NCBI RefSeq assembly: GCF_020400655.1
Contig: NZ_JAINRC010000005.1
Location: forward strand, 186,001 to 250,000
DNA: 64,000 bases
Source of the DNA: Streptomyces spinosus
GTDB taxonomy: Bacteria > Actinomycetota > Actinomycetes > Streptomycetales > Streptomycetaceae
Direction: 5' to 3'
The notes under the pieces are model-generated. The model was not told the origin of the DNA. It saw only the letters and a program-made list of their open reading frames with translations, and made no database searches. This document shows positions 51,562 through 59,593 of the stretch, in pieces; within the stretch, counting starts at the first letter, position 1, and each line of letters starts with the position of its first letter. Position numbers and translations under genes: made by a program.

Positions 51562-51972
51562 ATGGCTGGAGGAATCGAACGCGTGCGCCTGGACGACGGA
51601 ACCGTGGTCTGGGCCAGGATCGGCGCCGCCGCCGAGGAGGCGCTGGACGAGGGCGGCTACTGGGACACCGGGCTCGGCGACCGGGTCATCGACATGGCCG
51701 GGGGGCTGGCCGGCACGGTCGGTGGCGTCGTGCGCTCCCTGCGCGCCGGTCTGGACACACCGGCCCCCGTCGAGGTCTCCGTCAGCTTCGGTATCGAACT
51801 GACGGCGCAGTCCGGCAAGATCGTGAGCGCCATAGCCGAGGGCGGTGGCACGTCCTCCCTCACCGTGTCCCTGACCTGGACCGAACCGGCCACGACGGCG
51901 GGCGGCGCGGACCCCGCGACGACGGGCGGCACGGTCGTACCGCCGCAGTCCCCGGCCCCCGGGGCCGTATGA
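51562..51972 (+). CDS. Trypco1-domain protein (CU044_2847 family)
   Basis: 136 residues. The predicted beta-rich core reads RVRLDDGTVVWARIG, then VSVSFGIELTAQSGKIVSAI and SSLTVSLTW, matching what is called trypsin-co-occurring domain 1, found beside trypsin-like proteases in NTP-dependent conflict systems. The C-terminal 25 residues are low-complexity (Thr/Ala/Pro). It overlaps the protease gene by ATGA, so the two are translated together. No catalytic residues are expected; it probably regulates the protease, which is inference. A longer frame to 51451 lacks a ribosome-binding site. Confidence 0.8.
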   Translation: MAGGIERVRLDDGTVVWARIGAAAEEALDEGGYWDTGLGDRVIDMAGGLAGTVGGVVRSLRAGLDTPAPVEVSVSFGIELTAQSGKIVSAIAEGGGTSSLTVSLTWTEPATTAGGADPATTGGTVVPPQSPAPGAV

Positions 51973-53075
51973 GCGCCTTCGACGAGATGGTGCGCCCCTC
52001 CCTCGCGCGCATCGGCGCACCGGGTGACGGGTATGCAACGGACCGTGACTCGTACTGGGGGTCGGGGTTCTTCATAGCCCCGGGCTGGCTGTTGACCTGC
52101 GCCCACGTCGTGGGAAAGGGGGGAGCCGCGGTGTGCCGAGGGGAGAGCGCCCTGAGCGTGACCTGGCAGGAGCGCACCGCCGACGGCGCCTGGCAGCCGC
52201 GCGGCGGCACCGGGACGGCCGTCGTCGTCGCGCCCCGTCCCGAGCCCGGACGGCCTGCCCCCGACCCGTGGCCGTTCCCCGACCTCGCGCTCGTCCGGGT
52301 GACCGGCGCCGACGCGGTGCGCTGCCTGTGGCTCGGCGACCGGGAGGCCGGCCCGCTCACCCCGCTCGGGCTCTACGGCTGGTCGGTGCAGACCGGCGAG
52401 CTGGGCATCCGGCAGGGCAGCGGCGAACTCGCCGGGTCCGACGCCCGCGCGCTGCTGCTCACCGGCATCCTCCCCATCGGCGGACTCTCCGGCGGGCCGG
52501 TGCTCGACCTGCGGCACGGCTCCGTCATCGGCGTGATCAAGGGGCGCCGGCGGGAGGAGGGCGTCGCCGTACCGGTCACCGCGCTGTACGAACTGCTGGA
52601 CTCGCGCGAGTCCGGGCGCGCGGTGCGCGAGGTGCTGCGCGCCCACGACCTCCATCACGCGAGCCTCCTCGGCGCCCCCTCGCCCTACCCGCACTGGACC
52701 GCCGTCCAGGCCACCCTGGCCGGGCACGCGCCGTCCGTCTCCGGCGTCACCACGGAACTGCGCACCCGGCTCTACGGCCATCTCGCGCACCTGCCGCCGC
52801 CCGCCGGGGCGGGTGAGGTCGTCCACCTCGTGGAGGACGTGAAGGAGCAGGTGCGGGGCGAACGGCTGCCGTCGCTGATGCTGCGGAACGTCCGCACCTG
52901 GCGCGAGGGCGCCGCGCTGCTGTACGGCCTGCGCATGCTCGACCCCGGCGGCGGTGGAACGCTGGTCGACCTGGACGCCGTACTGCTGTACGCCGCCCGG
53001 GTCGCCCGCCGGACCGCGGGTGAACACGGGGGGAGGTGGAGACGGGCCGGCTGCGGGCGTTCACCGAGTGGATAG
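51969..53075 (+). CDS. Trypsin-like serine protease (N-terminal part of a VMAP protein; frame broken at 53033)
   Basis: 368 residues. The catalytic triad is visible as TCAHVV (His46), PDLALVRV (Asp105) and GGLSGGPVLD (Ser174), so a trypsin/HtrA-type fold spans about 28-215. No signal peptide, so cytosolic. From ~225 onwards a helical region (PSVSGVTTELRTRLYGHLAH, GEVVHLVEDVKEQVRGERLP) continues what looks like a VMAP middle domain, but it degenerates after residue 355 (GEHGG then RWRRAGCGRSPSG). A single -1 shift in the G6 run at 53028-53033 would carry it into the next frame. The protease is the probable effector of a vWA-MoxR-VMAP system. Confidence 0.85.
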   Translation: MSAFDEMVRPSLARIGAPGDGYATDRDSYWGSGFFIAPGWLLTCAHVVGKGGAAVCRGESALSVTWQERTADGAWQPRGGTGTAVVVAPRPEPGRPAPDPWPFPDLALVRVTGADAVRCLWLGDREAGPLTPLGLYGWSVQTGELGIRQGSGELAGSDARALLLTGILPIGGLSGGPVLDLRHGSVIGVIKGRRREEGVAVPVTALYELLDSRESGRAVREVLRAHDLHHASLLGAPSPYPHWTAVQATLAGHAPSVSGVTTELRTRLYGHLAHLPPPAGAGEVVHLVEDVKEQVRGERLPSLMLRNVRTWREGAALLYGLRMLDPGGGGTLVDLDAVLLYAARVARRTAGEHGGRWRRAGCGRSPSG

Positions 53076-54586
53076 CCGGGCAGGCCGCCGGCCACCGGCA
53101 CTGGGCGGTCGGCAAGGCCATCGGCGCGTTGCTGGAGGGCGCCGAGACCGGCGCGATGTCCGGCAGCCGGCCCGGCGGCCAGCCAGGCGGCATGTCCGGT
53201 GGTCCCTGTGGCCCCTCCGGCGGAGTGCCCGTGTCGAACGGAGCGGTCGTGACCCCGGCGCAGGACGTGGCGGCGCAGAGCGCAGAGGTGGACGTGCCGA
53301 CGCCGGTCGGAGCCGTCGACGCGCCGTCAGCCCTCGACGCGCCACCCACCCCCGGTCCGTCTGCCGCCCTCGACGCGCCACCAACCTCCGGTCCGTCTGC
53401 CGCCCTCGACGCGCCACCAACCTCCGGTCCGCCTGCCGCCCTCGACGCGCCACCCACCCCCGGTCCGTCTGCCGCTCCCGACACACCGGCGACCCTCGGC
53501 GCACCCTTCGCCGTCGACGCGCCGTCAAGCCTCGACGGTCTGGCCGCCGTTGACCCGCCGCCCACGGTCCAGTGCCCCGGCACCGCGTCGCTCACCGGAC
53601 CGGCGGCCCGGCCGCACGTCACCATCCCCTCCCTCCGCGCCCCTTCCGCCGACACCCGTACCGACGTCCTCGTCAAGATCGGCCCGGCCACCTACGGCCG
53701 GCACCCCTGGAGCGTGCAGCTGATCTACGGCGGGCAGGACGTCACGCCGGTCGACGGGGACGACCGGGGCGCGCGAGCCGAGGAGTTGGCGCTGGTGTTG
53801 CGCGAGCCGTTGGCCAAGGCGCTGAACCAGGGGGACCACGGGGAGCATCTCGCCGCGATCGAGGTCTTCCTGCCCCGCAAGCTGTTCGACCTCCCCGTGG
53901 ACGACTGGCAGTTGTTCCCCGGCCCGCGCGCCGCCACGGCCGGCCAGGCGGTGGAGGACGTCGGGGACGTCGAGGACGTCGAGGACGACGAGGACGACGA
54001 CTTCGTGGACGAGCGGGCCCTGCCGCTCGGGATGCGGCGGACCGTCGTCGTCCGGGACATCCGGCGCAACGGCCTGCCGCCCTCACCGGAGTGGCGCCGC
54101 CGCTGGAAGGGCGTCGCGCGCGGCCCCCTCGTACACGGGACGCTGCACGGGCGGCCGGCCGACGAGGGGCATCCGCCCGGTGCCCGGGCCGGGGGCCGGT
54201 TCCCCTACTACGGCGCCCTGTCGGCGATGAGCGACGCGTCCGTGCCCGTCTACTGCGGTCCCGTCGGCAGCGGCGAGGGCTACGCGGCGATGCGGGACGC
54301 GCTGCGGTCCGGGCACGCGGTGGTGCTCTGGCGCCGCGACCTGCACGACCACGACGAGTGCGGGGACTTCCACCGGCAGGCCGCCGACCTGCTGGGGCTC
54401 GCCGGGCACGCGGACGGGCTGCACGGTCCGGTCCGCGATCTGCGCATCCGCCTGGCCGACCCGGAGACCGCCCGGGCGCACGGCCTGCGCGGCAAGATAG
54501 CCGTGCTGGTCGACCCGCCGCCGGACCGGACGCCGTACGGGACGGAGAGCATGCGGCCGCCGCCGCTGGCCGCGCCCGGCGGCTGA
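53036..54586 (+). CDS. VMAP C-terminal-domain protein (continuation of the protease gene)
   Basis: 516 residues if begun at GTG 53036, which abuts GGGGAG with no spacing, so independent start is unlikely. Residues 1-35 (RLRAFTEWIAGQAAGHRHWA) continue the middle domain of the protease gene. Residues ~60-180 are a Pro/Ala linker with four 12-residue repeats. From ~185 on lies the VMAP-C domain: RTDVLVKIGPATYGRHPWSV, EVFLPRKLFDLPVDDWQLF, RTVVVRDIRRNGLPPSPEWR, GHAVVLWRRDLHDHDECGDF and KIAVLVDPPPDRTPYGTES. A run of Asp/Glu/Val (VEDVGDVEDVEDDEDDD) interrupts it. In this system VMAP joins the effector protease to MoxR and vWA partners. Confidence 0.8.
   Translation: METGRLRAFTEWIAGQAAGHRHWAVGKAIGALLEGAETGAMSGSRPGGQPGGMSGGPCGPSGGVPVSNGAVVTPAQDVAAQSAEVDVPTPVGAVDAPSALDAPPTPGPSAALDAPPTSGPSAALDAPPTSGPPAALDAPPTPGPSAAPDTPATLGAPFAVDAPSSLDGLAAVDPPPTVQCPGTASLTGPAARPHVTIPSLRAPSADTRTDVLVKIGPATYGRHPWSVQLIYGGQDVTPVDGDDRGARAEELALVLREPLAKALNQGDHGEHLAAIEVFLPRKLFDLPVDDWQLFPGPRAATAGQAVEDVGDVEDVEDDEDDDFVDERALPLGMRRTVVVRDIRRNGLPPSPEWRRRWKGVARGPLVHGTLHGRPADEGHPPGARAGGRFPYYGALSAMSDASVPVYCGPVGSGEGYAAMRDALRSGHAVVLWRRDLHDHDECGDFHRQAADLLGLAGHADGLHGPVRDLRIRLADPETARAHGLRGKIAVLVDPPPDRTPYGTESMRPPPLAAPGG
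53333..53476 (+). repeat. Four in-frame 36-nt repeats
   Basis: Each unit encodes LDAPPTxGPxAA (12 residues), 53333-53368 onward. Bases differ mainly at third positions and at Thr/Pro alternation (CCCACCCCC or CCAACCTCC), suggesting recent expansion within the VMAP linker. Confidence 0.85.
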
Positions 54587-54772
54587 CCCGCCGACGGCCC
54601 GCCGCTCCCGGTGGACGTCCCGTCAACTCCACGGATTCGTACGGCTGTTCGCGGGGAGGGGGAGGGGGCGCCGTACGCCGCGAACCTCGGCGGGCGCGGC
54701 CGACGGGCGGTAGCCTCGTACGTCGGACGGCCGGGCCCGCTGCATGATCACCAGAGCCGGGAGGAGCCCAAG

Positions 54773-55786
54773 GTGAACGACTGGCGGATCTACCGCGGAG
54801 TGGGTCAGCCGCACGACGGCATGCGGCGGTTGCCGGCGCCGCCGCCCTGGCGTGACTTCGCCGCCTCCCGCGACGGCGCCGACAGCGGCCCGGAAGATCC
54901 CAGCAGCGCCCGCCGGCTCGGCGTGCGCCGCCGGCTCGTCGAGAACTACGCGCCCCGGCCGGCCGAGGTCGACGCGGTCAACGCGGCCCTGTACCTGCGC
55001 CGGCCCCTGCTGGTCACCGGCAACCCGGGGACCGGCAAGTCGACCCTGGCCTACGCGATCGCCCACGAACTCGGCCTGGGCAAGGTGCTGCGCTGGCCCG
55101 TGGTCAGCCGGACCACCCTCCAGGACGGCCTGTACCGGTACGACGCCATAGCCCGTCTCCAGGACGTCCAGCTGGAGCGCGCCGGCGGCGACGACCGCGG
55201 TGCCGCGGCCTCCGGGATCGGCTCCTACATCCGCCTCGGACCGCTCGGCACCGCGCTCCTGCCCGCCGAGCAGCCCCGCGTCCTGCTCATCGACGAGCTC
55301 GACAAGAGCGACCTCGACCTGCCCAACGACCTGCTGAACACGCTGGAGGAAGGCGAGTTCTCGGTCCCCGAGCTGGAACGGCTGGCCGACCGGGAACCGG
55401 TCGTCGAGGTGCTCACGCACGACGGCGACCGGGTGGCCGTGCGCGGCGGGCGCGTCGCGTGCACCGCGTTCCCGGTGATCGTGATGACCTCCAACGGCGA
55501 ACGCGACTTTCCCGCCCCGCTGCTGCGCCGCTGCGTCCAGCTCGAACTGGACCCGCCCGGCGAGGAGCAGCTCACCGCCATGGTCGAGGCACACCTCGGC
55601 ACGGACGGCGTCGCCGCCGGCAGCGACCTCATCCGCCGCTTCCTGGAGCGCGAACCCGGCGAGGTGCTCGCCGCCGACCAGCTCCTCAACGCCCTGTTCC
55701 TCACCCAGCACGATCCGCACGCGCAGGGCCTCACCCGGGAGCGGATCGCCGAGATGCTGATGCAACCGCTCGACCGTACGAGGTGA
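54773..55786 (+). CDS. MoxR-type AAA+ ATPase of the vWA-MoxR-VMAP system
   Basis: 337 residues. Walker A GNPGTGKS (83-90), Walker B LLIDELDK (171-178), sensor 1 VIVMTSNGERDFPAPLLRRC with an arginine finger, and a C-terminal lid. It is a MoxR-class remodeller that in these systems couples ATP hydrolysis to the vWA protein. GTG 54773 has GGGAGGAG upstream; a frame open to 54611 lacks one. The 186 nt before it hold no gene. It is 7 nt ahead of the SAV_2336-type gene, in the same operon. Confidence 0.92.
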   Translation: MNDWRIYRGVGQPHDGMRRLPAPPPWRDFAASRDGADSGPEDPSSARRLGVRRRLVENYAPRPAEVDAVNAALYLRRPLLVTGNPGTGKSTLAYAIAHELGLGKVLRWPVVSRTTLQDGLYRYDAIARLQDVQLERAGGDDRGAAASGIGSYIRLGPLGTALLPAEQPRVLLIDELDKSDLDLPNDLLNTLEEGEFSVPELERLADREPVVEVLTHDGDRVAVRGGRVACTAFPVIVMTSNGERDFPAPLLRRCVQLELDPPGEEQLTAMVEAHLGTDGVAAGSDLIRRFLEREPGEVLAADQLLNALFLTQHDPHAQGLTRERIAEMLMQPLDRTR

Positions 55787-55793
55787 GGGGCGG

Positions 55794-58700
55794 ATGCCGG
55801 GGATGCGCCTGGACGAGCTGATCGGCAAGCTGCGCCAGGGCGGGCTCCAGCCGACCGCCGAGGACGTGGCCGACGCGCTCTGGCTGGCCCGGCGGCTGGG
55901 CACGTCCGCGCCAGGCGACCCCGACGGCAGGCCGGGCCCCGATCCCGGAGGACCGCCCGACCGTTCCGGTCCCGCCGGTTCCCCGGGCACCGGCGACGCG
56001 TCCGGTCCGCGGCCGCGGGACGAACCGCCGGACGGCCCGCAGGCGCTCCGCGCGGACGCGCCCGCCGTCCCCCTGCACACCCCGGCACCCGCCCCCTACG
56101 CCCGGACCGGCGCCGACCCCGCGGCCTTCCCGGTCCGCGCCCCCGCCGCCGGCGCCCTGCCCGGACTGCTCGGCCTGCAGAAGGCACTGCGTGCCCTCGG
56201 CCGCTACCGCACCGCCTCCGCACGCGGCCGGGACGAGCGGATCGACGAGGCGGCCACCGCCGACCGCGCCGCCGCCAGCGGCATCCTGCTCCCGGTCACC
56301 CGGCCCGGCCGCCACCGGCGCTGCGACGTCCAGCTGCTCATGGACACCGGGCCCGCCATGGCCGTCTGGGACGAGATGGTCGAGGAACTGCGCCAGGCCT
56401 GCCAGCAGTCCGGCGCGTTCGCCTCCGTCCGCGTCCACCACCTGTACGCCGACGACGCCGGCACCCCCCTCGTCGGCACCACCGCCGGTCCCGGCCGGCG
56501 CACCCGGCTGCGGCCCGCCGACGAACTGCACGACCCCAGCGGGCACCGGCTCACCTTCGTCATCAGCGACTGCGTCGGCCCGCTGTGGCACAACGGCACC
56601 GCGCAGCGCCTGCTGCACGGCTGGCCGCGCACCGCCCCGCTGGCCGTGGTCCAGCCGCTGCCGCCCCGGCTGTGGGCCCGTACCGCGCTGCCCGCCGAGC
56701 CGGGGCTGCTGGTCCGCACCGGCGAGTCCGGCGGGCGCCTGGACTTCCTGCCCGAGGACGAGCCGTGGGAGGAAGCGGAGGAACCGCCGCCGGGCGCGCG
56801 GCCCGTGCCGGTGCTCCAGCCCACCCCGGAGGCGTTCGCGGCCTTCGCCCGGCTCCTCGCCGGCACCGGGCCGACCCGCGAGCACGCCTGGGCCGGCTTC
56901 GTCCGCCCCGCCACCGCCGCGGGGGCCGTCGCCGCCGCGGCCCCGGCGCGCACCGACGAGGAGCTGCTGCGGTCCTTCCGCGCCGGAGCGTCACCCGGCG
57001 CCCTCCGGCTCGCCGTCTACCTCGCCGCCGCGCCCCTGACCCTCCCCGTGATGCGGCTGGTCCAGCGGGCCATGCTGCCCGACACCGGCCCCATGGAACT
57101 GGCCGAGGTGCTGCTCGGCGGACTGCTGCGGCAACTGCCCGGTACCGAGGACCAGCCGTGCTTCGCGTACTCGCCGCGCATGCAGGACCTGCTGCTGTCC
57201 TCCCTCGACCAGGACACCGCCGGACTCGTCCTCAAGCACTGCTCGGCCTACGTGGAACGGCACTTCGGCAAGGGCACCCGCAACTTCTCCGCCCTGGCCG
57301 CGGCCCGGCTCGCCGACCACGACCCGGACGCCGGCGCGGAGCGCCCCGCGCAGGACGGCGGCGCGCGGGACACCGGCGGCAGCGTGGAGGCCGAGCTGTT
57401 CGCCCGCATCCCCGCGCGCGTGCTGCGCTTCTACCTGCCCGACCTGGTCACCCCCGATCCGCTGACCGAGGCCGAGCGGCTGCTCGACCGGTGGCGGCAG
57501 CTGGCCGACCCGGAGATGCTGCGCCGGGCACGGGAACAGGCCCGCGCCGCCACGACGGGCACCGGCGCCGACGGCCCCGGTCCCGTGGCGCGGGCACGCC
57601 TGGTCCTCGGCCGCGTGCTGCGCGCGGAGGCCGGTACGGCGGGTGCGCGGGCGGAGGGGCGGCGCGCCGGGCTGCTGCGGGAGGCGGCGGCCGAACTCGC
57701 CGGCGCGTACGGGGCGGCCCCCGCCGACAGCCGGGAACGGGCGGAAGCGGCCCTGGAACTGGCGTCGTGCCATCGTGAACTGTGGGAGCTGACGGCCGAA
57801 CGGGACCACCTGACGGAAGCCCTCGGCGCCCTGGACGGCGAGGTCCCGCCCTGGCCGCGGATCACCGCCGTCGCCCGCGCCTGGCGCCCCGGCCCCGTGG
57901 GCACCGAGGGCGCGAGTCCGGGTGACGGCGGGTCCGGTGGAGCCTTCGGGCTCGCCGACGGGGTGTCCGGTGGCGACGCGTCCGGTCGTCCCGGGGGCGG
58001 CGACGGCGGCTCCGGTGACAGGCGGGCCGGCCACGCCGGGAGCACACACGGCCGTACCGGTGACGGCCGCTCAGGACACGACCACGACGGCGCGGACACC
58101 GCCGTACCCGCCGCCGGTCCGGAGCCGTCCCGCGAGAGCCGGGACGGCGTGCCCTGGGAGGTGACCGCCCACCGGGCGCGGCTGTCGCTGCGCGGGCGGA
58201 TCCTGCTCGACCTGCGGCGCCCGGGTGCCGCCGAGCCCGTACTGCGGGAGGCCTGCGCCCTGCTGGCGCGGGAGCGGGTGCCCGACTCCGTGCGGGGGCC
58301 CGCGCTGCTCGACCTCGCGCGGGCGCTGCGCGGGGCCGGGGCCGAGGACGCCGAGACGCGGCGGGCGCTCGGTGAGGCGCTGGAGGCCGCCGGGGACGAT
58401 CCGGACCTGTTGCTGCCGTGCCTGGCCGCGCTCGCCGCGTTCCACGACGCGGCCGGGGAGACCGGGCAGGCCGACGCCGCCTACGAGCGGGCCGCGCTGC
58501 TCGCCCCCGCCGACGGCCCGCTGCGCGTCAGGCTCCTCACCGCCTGGGGCGAGTCGCTGCTGCGGCGGGCCTCCGCCGGTGACGGGGCCGGTGTGGTGGA
58601 CCGCGCCGAGTACGTGCTGCGCGAGGCGCTGAAGTCGCTGCCCGCCCGGTCCGCGCACCGCGCCCGGCTCCAGGGCCTGGTCGGCAGCGCCCTCGCCCAG

Positions 58701-59222
58701 CGCTTCCGGCACGTCGGCTTCCTGCCCGACCTGTTCGAGAGCCGGCACCTGCTCGGCCAGGCGGTGCGCGCGGCGACCGACGCGGCCGTACGGGCCGAGG
58801 TCTGGCTCCAGCTGGGCCGGGTGCGGCTGGAGGGCTGGTACCACGCGGGCGCGCCGGTGCTGATGGAGGCGTTGCAGGCGTACGAGAACGCCGAACGGGA
58901 GGCGCGGGCGGCCCACGGCGGCGACCCCGGTTCGGTGACGGCCGCACGCGCCCGGCACGGCTGCGGGGCGGTGCTGGCGCTGATGGGACGGCCCGGCGCG
59001 GCCCGTGACGCCTTCCGGGCCGCCCTGGACCAGTGGCAGCGGCTCGTCGGGGCGCTGCGCGAGGTCGACTGGGCCGACGTCGAGCTGACCCGGCGGGCGG
59101 AGCGGCGACCGCCGCCCGCGGACGCCCGGTCGCTGCCCGGGCCGGACTGGCGGGAAACGGCCCCGCCGTGGTGGCCGTGGTCCCAGGAGTGGGCCGACGC
59201 GCGCGAACTTGACCGGAGTTGA
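55794..59222 (+). CDS. SAV_2336-type large protein with divergent vWA domain
   Basis: 1142 residues. After a low-complexity N-terminus the SAV_2336-type domain begins (RYRTASARGRDERIDEAATA, then RRCDVQLLMDTGPAMAVWDE, ~180-320), a divergent vWA fold with a DxGxxM-like MIDAS remnant. The middle (~370-560) has LRLAVYLAAAPLTLPVMRLV and EQDPCFAYSPRMQDLLLSS-like helices. The C-terminal ~500 residues are TPR-like (AEAALELASCHRELWELTAE, AHRARLSLRGRILLDLRRPG), with a long Gly/Asp linker near 700-780. Most likely the vWA component partnering MoxR and VMAP; ATG 55794 or 55803. Domain assignment recalled from family descriptions, not searched. Confidence 0.8.
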   Translation: MPGMRLDELIGKLRQGGLQPTAEDVADALWLARRLGTSAPGDPDGRPGPDPGGPPDRSGPAGSPGTGDASGPRPRDEPPDGPQALRADAPAVPLHTPAPAPYARTGADPAAFPVRAPAAGALPGLLGLQKALRALGRYRTASARGRDERIDEAATADRAAASGILLPVTRPGRHRRCDVQLLMDTGPAMAVWDEMVEELRQACQQSGAFASVRVHHLYADDAGTPLVGTTAGPGRRTRLRPADELHDPSGHRLTFVISDCVGPLWHNGTAQRLLHGWPRTAPLAVVQPLPPRLWARTALPAEPGLLVRTGESGGRLDFLPEDEPWEEAEEPPPGARPVPVLQPTPEAFAAFARLLAGTGPTREHAWAGFVRPATAAGAVAAAAPARTDEELLRSFRAGASPGALRLAVYLAAAPLTLPVMRLVQRAMLPDTGPMELAEVLLGGLLRQLPGTEDQPCFAYSPRMQDLLLSSLDQDTAGLVLKHCSAYVERHFGKGTRNFSALAAARLADHDPDAGAERPAQDGGARDTGGSVEAELFARIPARVLRFYLPDLVTPDPLTEAERLLDRWRQLADPEMLRRAREQARAATTGTGADGPGPVARARLVLGRVLRAEAGTAGARAEGRRAGLLREAAAELAGAYGAAPADSRERAEAALELASCHRELWELTAERDHLTEALGALDGEVPPWPRITAVARAWRPGPVGTEGASPGDGGSGGAFGLADGVSGGDASGRPGGGDGGSGDRRAGHAGSTHGRTGDGRSGHDHDGADTAVPAAGPEPSRESRDGVPWEVTAHRARLSLRGRILLDLRRPGAAEPVLREACALLARERVPDSVRGPALLDLARALRGAGAEDAETRRALGEALEAAGDDPDLLLPCLAALAAFHDAAGETGQADAAYERAALLAPADGPLRVRLLTAWGESLLRRASAGDGAGVVDRAEYVLREALKSLPARSAHRARLQGLVGSALAQRFRHVGFLPDLFESRHLLGQAVRAATDAAVRAEVWLQLGRVRLEGWYHAGAPVLMEALQAYENAEREARAAHGGDPGSVTAARARHGCGAVLALMGRPGAARDAFRAALDQWQRLVGALREVDWADVELTRRAERRPPPADARSLPGPDWRETAPPWWPWSQEWADARELDRS

Positions 59223-59314
59223 GCCGTCCAGGGTTTCTGGTTCCGGCCTGTCGGGAAGAAGTGGGCAGCCACTTCGGCTGTGCGGGGCGGGCGTAGGGCA
59301 GGGAGGAGCCGAGG

Positions 59315-59593
59315 GTGGGGGAGCTTAGGACACGGGGGGCCGGCCTCGGCGAGGACGCCGAAGAGGCCGTGCTCCCGCCCGACCTCACCGACGTCGACCT
59401 GCGGACACTGCGTGCCATGGACGATCCGGCGGTGCTCGCGGCGGTCGCCGGGGTGCTCGCCGACCCGGACGGGCTGCGCCGGGTCTGGTACACCACCGGC
59501 GGGGACGACGAGATCACGCCGGGCCGGCCCGGGCGCGCGTTTTCGGCCGGTCCCGCACGTCAGCCCTTACACGGCGAGGACACCGTGGCATGA
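59315..59593 (+). CDS. FxsA-like small peptide (putative RiPP precursor) with a TTA codon
   Basis: 92 residues. The middle (DLTDVDLRTLRAMDDPAVLA, ending near WYTTGGDDE) resembles leader regions of FxSxx-COOH peptides, which are modified by radical SAM/HExxH enzymes and travel with TIR-NB-ARC-TPR proteins. The C-terminus, however, reads GRAFSAGPARQPLHGEDTVA and does not end in FxSxx, so it may be an altered substrate or a frameshifted tail. A TTA leucine codon at 59567-59569 would make translation depend on the bldA tRNA. GTG 59315 has GGGAGGAG upstream. The stop overlaps the next start by ATGA. Confidence 0.65.
   Translation: MGELRTRGAGLGEDAEEAVLPPDLTDVDLRTLRAMDDPAVLAAVAGVLADPDGLRRVWYTTGGDDEITPGRPGRAFSAGPARQPLHGEDTVA

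Noticed and set aside
53333..53476. CRISPR-like or minisatellite array outside genes
   Set aside because: The 36-nt units are in frame and encode a Pro/Ala linker of the VMAP-C protein.
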